From Actinoplanes cyaneus (GTDB lineage Bacteria > Actinomycetota > Actinomycetes > Mycobacteriales > Micromonosporaceae), in NCBI RefSeq assembly GCF_016862095.1, contig NZ_BOMH01000040.1, positions 58,701 to 122,700 on the forward strand: a stretch of DNA of 64,000 bases. Direction: 5' to 3'. Positions 19,072-28,233 of the stretch are shown piece by piece. The position numbers and the translations under genes are program-made. Numbering within the stretch: the first letter of the stretch is position 1; each line of letters begins with the position of its first letter. The notes under the pieces were generated by a model. That model did no database searches, was not told where the DNA came from, and worked only from the letters and a program-made list of their open reading frames with translations.

Positions 19072-21258
19072 ATGCGCACCCGACACGCCCCCGGCACGTA
19101 CGGATCCGCCCTGCTCGACAGGCAGCTGCGCGCCCTGCGCCGCTCGGGGCCGGACGGGCCGGCGAACGCCGCGCTGCGGGCCCGGTCCGCTGACGCGCGG
19201 GTGCTGCTGGAGCACGCCGGTGACGACCCGTGGGCGGTCGGCGAGCTGGCCCGGGTGATCGCGTGCCAGGACCTGGAGCCGGAGGACCGGGCCACCGGGC
19301 TCGCCCTGCTCGACGATCTGTTGCGCACCCACGGGCCGGACGCGATCGCGCCGGAGCACCAGGGGCTGCACGCCCAGCTCGCCTTCCCCGCAGGGCGGGC
19401 CGCCGAGCTGCTCGACCGCTACCCGCGGATCCCCCGGCAGGTGCGGGAGGCGCTCGGCGTGGACCTGGCCGAGCCGTCGCTGTGGCCGGCCCGCTTCAAC
19501 GAGCTGCTGCCGGGGCCCGGGATCACGATCGCCGACGGGACGGGACCGCGGTTCGAGCGGATCGTGCCCGGGACGGTGGAGCCGGTGGACGGGCCACTGG
19601 TGACGACGGTCGTCACGACGTACCGGCCAGGTCCGGCTCTGCCCGTGACGATCCGGTCGCTGATCGCGCAGAGCTGGACCGCGCAGGAGATCCTGATCGT
19701 CGACGACGGCTCCGGGGACTCGGCCGTGCTCGACGAGGTGTCCGGGCTCGACCCGCGGATCCGGGTGCTGCGGCTGCCGGTCAACGGCGGGACGTACGTG
19801 GCCCGCAACGCCGCCCTCGACGCGGCGACCGGCGAGTTCGTGACCTTCCAGGACTCCGACGACTGGTCGCACCCGCTGCGGCTGGAACGTCAGGTGCGGC
19901 CGCTGCTCGCCGACCCGGCGCTGTTCGCGACGACCTCGGCCGGGATGCGGGTGACCGGTGACCTCGTGGTGACCCGGCCCGGGTATCCGTGGCACCGCAC
20001 GTACAACCTGTCCTCGCTCATGCTGCGGCGGGAGGTGGCCCTGGCGAAGCTCGGGTACCTCGACACCGTCCGCAAGGGAGCGGACGCGGAATACGTCGAG
20101 CGCGCCCGGGCGGTCTTCGGGCGGCCCGCCGTGCAGCACCTCGCCGGGGAGACCCTCGCGCTGATCCGGCTCTCCGGCGGGTCGCTGTCGAGCGCCGACC
20201 TGGCGGCGGGGTGGATGCACCCGGCCCGGCAGGCGTACCTGTCCGCGTTCCAGGCGTGGCACGCCCGGGTCGCCGCCGGACGGGAGAGCGCCCATCGGCC
20301 GCGTACGCCGTCGCAGCGGGTCTTCGCCGCGCCGCGCTGCCTCACGGACTCCTGCGCCCCGTCCTCCTACGACCTGATCGTGGCGGGTGACCTCACCGTC
20401 GCGGAGAGCGCCGGGCCGGTTCACGCTCTGCTCGGGTCGCACTTCGCCGTGCTGCACCTCCCGGCGCTCGGCAACGCGGCACGCAACCTCGACCCGGACG
20501 TCCAGCACCTGATCAACACCGGCGCGGTCGAGCAGGTCGTGCTGACCGATCAGGTGCACGCGAGACTGCTCGTCGTCCGCGGCCCGGAACCGCTCGCGTT
20601 CGCCCCGAGCCTGCCCAGCGGCATCCGCGCCGACCGGGTGGTGATCGAGGAGGAGGCGCCATGGGCCACCGACCGCCTCTTCGGGACCGTGCCGGTGGTC
20701 GTCCCACTGCCGCGGACCGCCGATGCCCGCAAGTGGCGGACACTGCGCACCGGGCCGTCCGCCGACCGCCCGATCCTCGGCCGGTTCACCACCGAGGTCC
20801 CGGGCGACCTGCTCGGTGTCCTGAAGAACTCGGCCGACTTCGACGTACGCCTCCTGGACCGCACCGCGGTCACGCCGCGGCGTCCCCCGCTGAACTGGCT
20901 GGTCTACCAGGAGACGGACGTGTCAGCGCGCTCGTTCCTGCACCAGCTCGACTTCTACGTGGGTCTCGACGACCCGGCCGGCGACCTGCTCCCCGCGCTG
21001 GCCGCCGGCTGTGTCCTGCTGCTGCCCCCGGAACGCGCGCCGGAGTTCGGCCCCGCCGCCGTCTACTGCACCGCCGCCGACCTGCACCGGACGGTTCGCC
21101 GCCTGCACCGCGCCCCGGCCCGCTGGTCGTCACAGAGCGCCCGGGGCCGCGACTTCGCCCGCCGGCACCCGCACGCCGAATACGCCCGGGCCGTCCTCGA
21201 CCTGCTGCCCCACCCAGCCCCGATCCCCCACCCCCGCCCAGCCCGCCCCCACCCGTGA
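19072..21258 (+). CDS. Long GT2 glycosyltransferase with extra N- and C-terminal domains (paralogue 1)
   Basis: A 728-residue protein. The central GT2 domain (about 178-400) has TVVTTYRPGPALPVTIRSLI, IVDDGSGDSAV and QDSDDWSHPLRLERQV (DDGS and DSDD metal/nucleotide motifs). The N-terminal 170 residues are helical and shared with the paralogue at 23.4-25.6 kb. The C-terminal 330 residues resemble a GT-B half ending in a glycosyltransferase-like tail (GRDFARRHPHAEYARAV) but without an obvious catalytic E-x7-E. The layout recalls two-domain wall-polymer transferases. Divergent from the GT4-GT28 gene. Confidence 0.85.
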   Translation: MRTRHAPGTYGSALLDRQLRALRRSGPDGPANAALRARSADARVLLEHAGDDPWAVGELARVIACQDLEPEDRATGLALLDDLLRTHGPDAIAPEHQGLHAQLAFPAGRAAELLDRYPRIPRQVREALGVDLAEPSLWPARFNELLPGPGITIADGTGPRFERIVPGTVEPVDGPLVTTVVTTYRPGPALPVTIRSLIAQSWTAQEILIVDDGSGDSAVLDEVSGLDPRIRVLRLPVNGGTYVARNAALDAATGEFVTFQDSDDWSHPLRLERQVRPLLADPALFATTSAGMRVTGDLVVTRPGYPWHRTYNLSSLMLRREVALAKLGYLDTVRKGADAEYVERARAVFGRPAVQHLAGETLALIRLSGGSLSSADLAAGWMHPARQAYLSAFQAWHARVAAGRESAHRPRTPSQRVFAAPRCLTDSCAPSSYDLIVAGDLTVAESAGPVHALLGSHFAVLHLPALGNAARNLDPDVQHLINTGAVEQVVLTDQVHARLLVVRGPEPLAFAPSLPSGIRADRVVIEEEAPWATDRLFGTVPVVVPLPRTADARKWRTLRTGPSADRPILGRFTTEVPGDLLGVLKNSADFDVRLLDRTAVTPRRPPLNWLVYQETDVSARSFLHQLDFYVGLDDPAGDLLPALAAGCVLLLPPERAPEFGPAAVYCTAADLHRTVRRLHRAPARWSSQSARGRDFARRHPHAEYARAVLDLLPHPAPIPHPRPARPHP

Positions 21259-21734
21259 CCTGATGAGCGCTGAGTCCGCGCGAGGTTCGCGCGGGGCCGG
21301 GCATGCGCGGCGGTCACGGTCCCGGCTGGTTCTCATGGGCGTTATGAGGCACGAATAACGCCCATGAGAACCAGCCGAAAGAGGGAGCGCGTCGCTGCCG
21401 GGACCACCAGCGGCGTCGCGGACTCCGGGCGGCGGCACTGTGCGGCCGGCTCGAGGGCGTCGATGGGTGTGCTGCTCTGACCGCGACCAGCCACGGACGT
21501 CGCCCTGGAGGGTTTCGCGTTGTGGGCCGGCCACGGCCCTGCGAAGCCCGCAAGGGTCCCCGCGGGAGCGACGATCCGGACCACAGCGGACGCAGGACCT
21601 GAAGATCTCGAAGTTCCGGCAACCGAGCCGCGACGTATGGACAACCGTCCGACAATCAACCCGGAGCGGGCTCGCGCCGAAGGGAACGGTGAACCTGGCA
21701 GTACGCCAGGCGCCGAACTCCGAAAGGGTCCTCC
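21259..21734. other. Intergenic region: hairpin copy 2 and long leader of the CAP gene
   Basis: It holds hairpin copy 2 (21322-21376), a 23-base block starting GCGCGTCGCTGCCGGGACC (21386-21408) that recurs with one mismatch near hairpin copy 3 (45741-45763), and about 300 bases of leader before the CAP-domain gene. The leader contains a small stem TGGC-AGTAC-GCCA followed by GGCGCCGAA near 21695-21715. It may be structured, but no riboswitch class could be assigned. No gene is supported. Confidence 0.5.
21322..21376. repeat. Dispersed hairpin element, copy 2
   Basis: A perfect 23-bp inverted repeat (21322-21344 with 21354-21376) around 9-base loop GAGGCACGA. The loop is the exact reverse complement of the copy 1 loop, so this copy sits in the opposite orientation. 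Arm core GGCTGGTTCTCATGGGCG differs from copy 1 by one base that is compensated in the other arm. Confidence 0.9.
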
Positions 21735-22220
21735 TTGCGCTCGCTGTTCCGTCGCCTCGCCCTGGTCGCCGCTCTCGCCCCCGCCGCCGCTCTCGGGGCG
21801 ACGCTGTTCGCGACGCCCGCCGAGGCCGCGCCGGTGTCCGAGTCGACGCTGCAGGCCGACATCGTGCGGCTGACCAACGTGCAGCGCGCGGCGCACGGCT
21901 GCGGCGCCCTGAAGGTCGACTCGCGGCTGGTCACGGCGGCTCGCGGGCACAGTGCGCACATGGCGCAGACCGGCGCGTTCAGCCACACCGGCAAGGGCGG
22001 TTCGAACTTCGTCGCCCGGGAGAAGGCGGCCGGCTACACGAAGCCGTCGGCGGAGAACATCGCGTGGGGCTACCGCTCCGGCAAGGACGTCGTCACCGCG
22101 TGGATGAAGAGCCCGGGCCACCGCGCGAACATCCTGAACTGCAAGTCGAAGACGGTCGGCGTCGGCGCGGTCTACAGCAAGGGCGGCGCCCCGTACTACA
22201 CCCAGGACTTCGGTTACTGA
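21735..22220 (+). CDS. Secreted CAP/SCP-domain protein
   Basis: A 161-residue extracellular protein with a signal peptide (residues 1-32: RR, a hydrophobic run, cleavage near AEA-AP) and a CAP domain. CAP motifs are TLQADIVRLTNVQRAAHGCG, ARGHSAHMAQTGAFSHTG, PSAENIAWGY and WMKSPGHRANIL, with the usual His/Glu/His pocket. Two Cys probably form a disulphide. Bacterial CAP proteins are secreted with unclear roles in the wall or nutrient binding. Start is TTG at 21735 with AAAGGG upstream. Not obviously part of the glycan pathway. Confidence 0.92.
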   Translation: MRSLFRRLALVAALAPAAALGATLFATPAEAAPVSESTLQADIVRLTNVQRAAHGCGALKVDSRLVTAARGHSAHMAQTGAFSHTGKGGSNFVAREKAAGYTKPSAENIAWGYRSGKDVVTAWMKSPGHRANILNCKSKTVGVGAVYSKGGAPYYTQDFGY

Positions 22221-22232
22221 CCCCCAATGCCA

Positions 22233-22269
22233 GAGCGCCCCTGCCGATCCCCCTGCGGCAGGGGCGCTC
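22233..22269 (+). terminator. Hairpin terminator between convergent genes
   Basis: A 14-bp perfect stem (22233-22246 with 22256-22269, GAGCGCCCCTGCCG arm) with a 9-base loop, 12 bases after the CAP gene stop and just before the convergent methyltransferase stop. There is no strong T-tract, as is common in high-GC actinomycetes. It could serve both strands. Confidence 0.7.
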
Positions 22270-22282
22270 GCCGTTCCGTGAA

Positions 22283-23326
22283 TCAGCCCCGCGTCTCACC
22301 GCTGAGCGAGGCAAGCTCGCCGGCCGCGGCGCGGTTCAGCAGTAGGACGGCGTGCCGGCCGAGCAGTTCGTCCCCGCGGGAGAGTCCGTCGACGTCGGAC
22401 AGCCAGCGCTGCAGGGCGGCCTGCTCGTCCTTGCGCCCGGCGTCGTCGACGACGATCGTGGCGCGGTCGGCGAGGCGCGGCCCGGTGACCGGCAGGGCGG
22501 GGTATCGGCTGTCCGGCCCCACGGCCGCCGGTGGCCCGTCGATCAGCAGGAAGTCGATGTCGTCGAGGTCTTCCAGCACGGCCGGGTCGTACCAGGAGTA
22601 GGTCCGGCCGTCGAGGTCGACCGGTGCGAGTGGCGCGTCGCGCACCTCGGCGACCCCGGTCAGCCCGTGCGCGTGGAGCGCCGCCCTGGTCCGGTTGGCG
22701 TAGTCCGGGTCGTGGTCGAGCGAGATCAGCCGCCCGCCGTGCTGTTCGAGGACGTAGGCGAGCCAGATCGTCGACGTCCCGCTGCCCAGTTCCAGCACGA
22801 GCCGTGGCTTCCCGGTCCGGACCAGGAAGACCAGCTCGAGCAGGTCCGTCGGGTTCAGCGCGTAGTCGCCGGACGACGGCATCGGCGCCCGCGGCGTGAG
22901 CCCCTGGAACAGCTGGACGGTCGCCTCCACCTCACGCGGCACGGTGAATCGCAGGTCACGCAGGCCCCGATCGGCGATCCGCTGGACCCGGGCGACGGCG
23001 TCGGTCAGTTCGCGGTGCCGGTCCTCGGTGTCGAGGCGTTGCCGTTCGACGGCGGCGACGACCCGGCGCTGGGTCTGGTCGAGCACGACGCGCAGGTCAC
23101 GGATCTCGCGCCGGTCGGCGCGCAGGCCGAGCAGCCGCAGGTTGACCCGCAGCACCCCGGCGACGGCGAGCGCGAGCAGCAGGGCGAGCAGGCAGACGGC
23201 GATCCGGGTGGAGCCGAGCGCGGCGGCCAGGACGGTGCCGGCGACGAGCACCGCGGTGGCCACGACGGCGCCCGTCGTCAGCGGGCCGAGCTGACGCAGC
23301 CGCCCGGCGAGTTTCCGAAGAACCAT
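22283..23326 (-). CDS. Membrane-anchored class I SAM methyltransferase
   Basis: A 347-residue protein. Two N-terminal membrane helices (about 17-36 and 39-57) are followed by a coiled-coil-like region (70-125) and a Rossmann methyltransferase domain with SAM-binding motif LVLELGSGTSTIWLA, the acidic LISLDHDPDYA and DFLLIDGPPAAVG. It belongs to the broad Methyltransf_24-like group; the acceptor, possibly a glycan, is unknown. GGAGG is 8 bases before the ATG. It is collinear with and downstream of the long GT2 paralogue 2 (64-base gap). Confidence 0.86.
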   Translation of the reverse strand: MVLRKLAGRLRQLGPLTTGAVVATAVLVAGTVLAAALGSTRIAVCLLALLLALAVAGVLRVNLRLLGLRADRREIRDLRVVLDQTQRRVVAAVERQRLDTEDRHRELTDAVARVQRIADRGLRDLRFTVPREVEATVQLFQGLTPRAPMPSSGDYALNPTDLLELVFLVRTGKPRLVLELGSGTSTIWLAYVLEQHGGRLISLDHDPDYANRTRAALHAHGLTGVAEVRDAPLAPVDLDGRTYSWYDPAVLEDLDDIDFLLIDGPPAAVGPDSRYPALPVTGPRLADRATIVVDDAGRKDEQAALQRWLSDVDGLSRGDELLGRHAVLLLNRAAAGELASLSGETRG

Positions 23327-23390
23327 TGACTGTCACCTCCGTGCCGGGTCGCGGTCGCAGGGGGCGACCACACTCCCCTAACGTCGGAGC

Positions 23391-25550
23391 TCACCGGCCG
23401 TTACGTGCGAGCGCCGCTATCCGATTCGCGAACTTCGCCGGGTTGTGCGCGGCGAGGAGTGACGCCCGCCGGGCTGCCGCCGACTCCGGATCCGCCTGCA
23501 ACCGCCGGATCTCCTCGAGATCCGGGGCCACGACGACGCACCCCATCGCCGTGGCGTCCAGGACCGACCGTGGCGACAAGGACAGGTCCAGGTAGAAGTC
23601 GAGTTGCCCGAGGAACTCCAGCGCGTCCACCTCGGACGCCCGGTAGACGAGCCGATCCGCTGGTTGCCGGGGCAGCCGGACCCCATCGGCGACGCGCAGC
23701 CGCAGGTCGGACCCGGGCAGCGGACGCAGTTGCCGGCTGTCGGTGATCTCGGCGCCGACGACCGGGACTCCCGTGAGCGCGGAACGCCGTGGCGCCATCA
23801 CCGGGTCGACAGTGACGGTAGGCAGGTCGAAATCGGTCAGCGGCACACTGTCGACGGCCGCCCGGACGGCCGGGGTCTGCGGGCACCACAGCGGCGTGAC
23901 CCCGAACAGTCCCGCGTCCAGCCCCTCGCGCACGGCCTCGTCGAGCAGGACCAGGACGGTCCGCGGGACGATGCCCACCTGTTCGGCGGGCGGATGGCGC
24001 ACCACCTCGGCCTGCCTGACCAGGAGCACGCCGCACTGAACCGGATCGGTCAGCGCGACCTGCCCGATCCGCCCCGCGTTCACCCGGTCCTGGACGGTGT
24101 GGTGCACCGGGAGCCGCTTCCGCGACGGCCGGCGCCAGTCCTCCAGGTGCAGGATCGCCACCCGCAGCCCGTGGCGGAGCAGCGCTTCGATCTCGGCGAG
24201 CGCGGATCGCTGGGTCTCCCCCGGTGCGCGCCAGTCGGCGGCGACGATCACGTCGTACGCCTCGGCCGGAAGATGATCACAAGCGGACCGCAGGAGATGC
24301 GCCGGGGCCGGGAAGGGGCGACCTGATCCGTCTCGCGGCCGGAAGGCGGCCGCCTGGCCGGAGGCGATCCGGCGGTGCCAGGCGAGGTATCCGGAGCGGT
24401 AGAGCGCACGGGCCGGGTGGATCCAGTACGGCCGGATCTCGGCACGCGACAGCGACCCGCCGGAGAGCCGGATCAGCGCGAGGTGCTGCGGCAGGTGCTG
24501 GACGGCGCGCGCACCGAACGCCGCGATGATCCGGTCGATGTACTCGGAGTCCCCGCCCTTGCGCACGACGTCGAGGTAGCCGGCCGTCCTCAGCACCGGG
24601 TCGCGGCGCAGCAGCAGCGCGGACGGGTTGAGCCCGCCACCGCGCAGGCCGAGCCGGGTGAGCGTGAGATCGTCGGTGACCCGGCGCCCGCAGGAGGTCG
24701 TGGCCACCAGGCCCGGGTCTCTCAGCAGGGGCGTGACCTGCAGTTCCAGCCGGCGCGGGTGGGACCAGTCGTCCGAGTCCTGGAAGGTGGCGAACTGGCC
24801 GCGCGCGGCGTCGAGGCCGGCGTTGCGGGCGGCGTACGTCCCGGCGTTGCGCACCTGCCGCAGCATCCGCACCCGCGGGTCGAGCGCCGCGGCCCGTTCC
24901 AGGATCGCGTCGAACTCCGGCGGCGACCCGTCGTCGACGATCAGCACCTCCAGGTGGCGCCACGACTGCGCGAGGATCGACCGGACCGCGGTGAGCAGCC
25001 CGGCGCCAGGCCGGTACGCGGTCACCACCACACTGATCAGTTCCGGACGGTCCACCGGCGACACCCGGGCCGTGCACAACCTGTCGAAGGGCGCCCGCCC
25101 GGTCCGGCCGTCGAGCCTGACCGCGGGCGACGGCAGCCCGGCCCGGAAGAGTCGCAGCCAGAGCGCGTGCGACCGGCGCCGATGGCGGAACGGGTTGGCC
25201 AGGTCGGTGAGGAGCTCCCACCGCACCCGCCGGTCCACGCGGTGCCACGGCGAGCCGGTCAGTTGCGCGTACACCGCTCGCTGCGGCGCGGGCATCGCTC
25301 GCGCGCCGAGCAGTTCGAAGAGCGCCAGCGCGTCGGCCCGGTCGTCCGGTGACAGATCCTGCAGAGCGATCAGCTGGGCCAGCGCCGCCAGCGGTTCAAC
25401 CCTGATCTCGCCGATCGGCTGCCCCGGGCGGGCCCTGGCGAGCAGTTCGCCCAGGCCTCCCGCACCGCCGAGCGCCGCCCGCGCCCACTCGTCGCGCAGG
25501 CTCACGGCCCGGTTCCGGACCGCCGCCGCGACGTTCTCCACCCCGTACAT
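23391..25550 (-). CDS. Long GT2 glycosyltransferase with extra N- and C-terminal domains (paralogue 2)
   Basis: A protein of about 719 residues paralogous to the gene at 19.1 kb and with the same order: helical N-terminal part, GT2 core (VVVTAYRPGAGLLTAVRSIL, VDDGSPPEFDAIL, QDSDDWSHPRRLELQV), and a C-terminal GT-B-like part ending in NPAKFANRIAALARNG. Both share the LIRLSGGSLS and YLDVVRKGGDSEYIDR-type region. The ATG at 25550 (MYGVENVAAAV) was chosen because the longer frame begins in Ser/Arg-rich sequence inside the end of glnD. The two paralogues flank the CAP and methyltransferase genes in opposite orientation. Confidence 0.85.
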   Translation of the reverse strand: MYGVENVAAAVRNRAVSLRDEWARAALGGAGGLGELLARARPGQPIGEIRVEPLAALAQLIALQDLSPDDRADALALFELLGARAMPAPQRAVYAQLTGSPWHRVDRRVRWELLTDLANPFRHRRRSHALWLRLFRAGLPSPAVRLDGRTGRAPFDRLCTARVSPVDRPELISVVVTAYRPGAGLLTAVRSILAQSWRHLEVLIVDDGSPPEFDAILERAAALDPRVRMLRQVRNAGTYAARNAGLDAARGQFATFQDSDDWSHPRRLELQVTPLLRDPGLVATTSCGRRVTDDLTLTRLGLRGGGLNPSALLLRRDPVLRTAGYLDVVRKGGDSEYIDRIIAAFGARAVQHLPQHLALIRLSGGSLSRAEIRPYWIHPARALYRSGYLAWHRRIASGQAAAFRPRDGSGRPFPAPAHLLRSACDHLPAEAYDVIVAADWRAPGETQRSALAEIEALLRHGLRVAILHLEDWRRPSRKRLPVHHTVQDRVNAGRIGQVALTDPVQCGVLLVRQAEVVRHPPAEQVGIVPRTVLVLLDEAVREGLDAGLFGVTPLWCPQTPAVRAAVDSVPLTDFDLPTVTVDPVMAPRRSALTGVPVVGAEITDSRQLRPLPGSDLRLRVADGVRLPRQPADRLVYRASEVDALEFLGQLDFYLDLSLSPRSVLDATAMGCVVVAPDLEEIRRLQADPESAAARRASLLAAHNPAKFANRIAALARNGR

Positions 25551-25581
25551 CGGGTGGTCCAACGCCCGGGACGGGCTCGGG

Positions 25582-27855
25582 TTACACCGCCGCGAGCACC
25601 GCCCGCTCGACCCGGTCCCGCTCATCCGCCGAGGCCCACGCCCCGACCAGGTAGAACGCGTCGACGACGTCCCCGCCGAGGGTCGAGATGCGGGCCGCCC
25701 GGATCTCCGCCCCGGCCTCGTCGAGCGCCGCCGTCACCCGGTAGAGCAGCCCCGGGGAGTCCGCGGCGCGCAGCTCGAGCACCACCGCGTCGGTCGCCGC
25801 CGCCCGCTGCCAGATGACCTTGGGCTCGGCCGTGCCGCCGCGGGCGCTCATGGCACGGGCCCGCACCCGCTGGGTGACCGACACGTCCCCGGCCGCCACC
25901 CGGCGCAGGTCGGCGGTGAGCGCGACCGGGTCGTACGGCGTCCCGTACCGCGGAGACGTGTAGAACTCCACGATCGCCCGGCCGTCCACCGTCGTGGTGT
26001 TCGCCGCGACCACGTCGAGCCGGTGCATGGCCAGGCAGGCGGCCACGCCGGCGAGCAGCCCGCGCCGGTCGGCCGCGGCCACCGACATCTGGTCGCCGTC
26101 CAGCTGCACCACCGGCAGCTCGCCGCTGAGCAGCTCGGGGTCGGGCTCGGGGGGCTCCGGCAGCGCGCCGGTGTCCAGCGCCGTACGCACCCGCCGGACC
26201 AGCTCGGCCATCAGCCGGCCCTTCCAGTCCGACCAGGCGGCCGGCCCGGTGGCCTGCGAGTCGGCGCGGGCCAGGGCGTGCAGCAGGTCGAGGGTGGCCG
26301 GGTCGCCGACCGCCTCGGCGACAGTGGAGATCGTCTTCGGGTCGTCCAGGTCGCGGCGGGTCGCCACGTCGGGCAGCAGCAGGTGCAGCCGGACCATCTT
26401 CTCGACCGTCGCCACGTCAGCGGGCGGCAGGCCGATGCGGGCGGCGATGTCGGCGGCGATCGGGGCGCCGACGAGCCTGTGGTCCCCGGGCAGGCCCTTG
26501 CCGACGTCGTGCAGGAACGCGCCGATCAGGAGCAGGTCGGGCCGGTCCACCTCGCGGGCGTACCGGGTGGCCTCGTAGGCGGCCTGCACCAGGTGTCGGT
26601 CGAGCGTGAACCGGTGGATCGGGTGGTGCTGCGGCAGGCTGCGCATCCGGGCCCATTCCGGCAGCCAGGCGTCGATCAGGCCGTACCGGTCGCAGGTCTC
26701 CCAGGCCGGCAGCAGGCCGGGCCCGGCGCCGAGCAGCGAGACCAGCGCGGCGCGGGCGCTCGCCGGCCACGGATGCGGCAGCGGCGGGCAGAACGCCGCC
26801 AGCCACTCGCAGGTGGCCCGGGCGATCGGGAGCTGCACGGCGGCGGCCGCGGCGGCCACACGCAGGGAGAGGCTGGGGTCGGCGACCGGGCCGATCGCGG
26901 TGCGGGCCAGGACCAGCTCGCCGTCCTGCTCGACGACGTCGCGGGCGATCGGCCGGCGGGCCGGGGCGGGTGGCACGCCGACCGGGCGGCGGCGGTTGCC
27001 GCGCAGGCGGTCGACGGTTCGCCAGGCGTCGTCGACGGCGTGCGCGACCGTACGCGCGTCGCCGGAGACCCTCCTGAGCAGCGCGTCCGGGTCCTCGATC
27101 TCGAGCAGGCCGGCGACCGCGGCGCGTTCCTGGGCGACCAGACGGTCGACCCGGCGGCCGACGGCGAGGTGCAGGGCGTCCCGGGTGTCCAGCAGCCGCA
27201 GCGTGGCGGCGCGCACCGCGGGGCGCATGGTGTCGGCGATCCCGGCGCGACCGATGCCGCGCAGCAGGGTCACGTCACGCAGGCCCCCGGCCGCTTCCTT
27301 GAGGTCGCCCTCGAGCAGGAAGGCCAGCTCCCCGTGGGCGGCCCAGCGCGTCTGCGTGAGCTCTTTCAACTGCGGCATCAGCCGTACGGCGGTGCGCCGC
27401 CACTGATCACCGGAGGCCGCGACGAGCTCGGCGGAGAGCGTCTCGTCGCCGGCGACGTGGCGCGCGTCGAGCAGGCCGAGCGCGACCTTCACGTCGTCGT
27501 GCGCGACCGAGAGCGCCTCGGGCAGCGTGCGCACCGAGTGGTCGAGGCCGAGGCGTGCGTCCCAGATCGGGTACCACAGCGCGGAGGCGATCCGGTCGAT
27601 CCCGGCCGTGCCGCTGTGCAGCAGCACCAGGTCCAGGTCGCTGTAGGGGGCGCAGTCCCGCCGCCCCAGCCCGCCCACGGCGAGCAGGCTGACGCCGGGC
27701 AGGTGGCTCGGGAACAGCTCCCGCAGCCAGACGTCGAGCGCCGCGGCACGTTTGTCGCGTGCCGCGGCGCCGATGTGGTCCCGCAGTTTGTCGAGCGAGC
27801 CACCGGCCGACGGCCGAGCGGGCGGGGCCGGGGGCTCACTCAACGGGTTCGCCAT
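25582..27855 (-). CDS. glnD: PII uridylyl/adenylyltransferase
   Basis: A 757-residue bifunctional nitrogen-signal enzyme that modifies and de-modifies the PII protein. Domains in order: nucleotidyltransferase with GGLGRRDCAPYSDLDLVLL (about 60-80), a linker helical region, an HD domain (IGAFLHDVGKGLPGDHRLVG, about 465), and two C-terminal ACT domains (about 590 and 690: VAAADRRGLLAGVAACLAM; LRAADSPGLLYRVTAALDE). In actinomycetes GlnD adenylylates GlnK rather than uridylylating it. It follows glnK by 4 bases in the amtB-glnK-glnD operon. Confidence 0.96.
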   Translation of the reverse strand: MANPLSEPPAPPARPSAGGSLDKLRDHIGAAARDKRAAALDVWLRELFPSHLPGVSLLAVGGLGRRDCAPYSDLDLVLLHSGTAGIDRIASALWYPIWDARLGLDHSVRTLPEALSVAHDDVKVALGLLDARHVAGDETLSAELVAASGDQWRRTAVRLMPQLKELTQTRWAAHGELAFLLEGDLKEAAGGLRDVTLLRGIGRAGIADTMRPAVRAATLRLLDTRDALHLAVGRRVDRLVAQERAAVAGLLEIEDPDALLRRVSGDARTVAHAVDDAWRTVDRLRGNRRRPVGVPPAPARRPIARDVVEQDGELVLARTAIGPVADPSLSLRVAAAAAAVQLPIARATCEWLAAFCPPLPHPWPASARAALVSLLGAGPGLLPAWETCDRYGLIDAWLPEWARMRSLPQHHPIHRFTLDRHLVQAAYEATRYAREVDRPDLLLIGAFLHDVGKGLPGDHRLVGAPIAADIAARIGLPPADVATVEKMVRLHLLLPDVATRRDLDDPKTISTVAEAVGDPATLDLLHALARADSQATGPAAWSDWKGRLMAELVRRVRTALDTGALPEPPEPDPELLSGELPVVQLDGDQMSVAAADRRGLLAGVAACLAMHRLDVVAANTTTVDGRAIVEFYTSPRYGTPYDPVALTADLRRVAAGDVSVTQRVRARAMSARGGTAEPKVIWQRAAATDAVVLELRAADSPGLLYRVTAALDEAGAEIRAARISTLGGDVVDAFYLVGAWASADERDRVERAVLAAV

Positions 27856-27859
27856 GTGC

Positions 27860-28198
27860 TTACAGCGCGTCCAGGCCGCGCTCGCCGGTCCGGACCCGGA
27901 TCACGTCGTCGACCGTCGTGACCCAGACCTTCCCGTCACCGATCTTGCCGGTCCGCGAGGCGCTCACCACGGCGTCGACGATCTTCTCGACGTCGAGCTC
28001 GTCCGTGATCACCTCGACCTTGATCTTCGGGAGGAACTCGATGGTGTACTCGGCACCCCGGTACACCTCGGTGTGCCCCTTCTGCCGGCCGTATCCCTGC
28101 ACCTCGCTCACGGTCAGCCCGGCGACGCCCAGGGCGTGCAGAGCCTCCTTCACCGCGTCGAGCTGGTACGGCTTGATGACCGCGGTCACCAGCTTCAT
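27860..28198 (-). CDS. glnK: Nitrogen regulatory protein PII (GlnK/GlnB)
   Basis: A 112-residue trimeric signal protein sensing 2-oxoglutarate, ATP/ADP and, through GlnD, glutamine. The T-loop reads YGRQKGHTEVYRGAEY with the modifiable Tyr51, followed by FLPKIKVEVI, and the C-terminal signature GKIGDGKVWVTTVDDVIRVR. The ATG at 28198 is preferred over an ATG nine codons upstream because GGA precedes it properly and PII proteins begin MKLVTAVIKP. It lies between amtB and glnD, so it probably regulates AmtB directly. Confidence 0.97.
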   Translation of the reverse strand: MKLVTAVIKPYQLDAVKEALHALGVAGLTVSEVQGYGRQKGHTEVYRGAEYTIEFLPKIKVEVITDELDVEKIVDAVVSASRTGKIGDGKVWVTTVDDVIRVRTGERGLDAL

Positions 28199-28233
28199 GC
28201 TCAGTCCTTCCACTTCAGCAGCCATGGGAGAGA

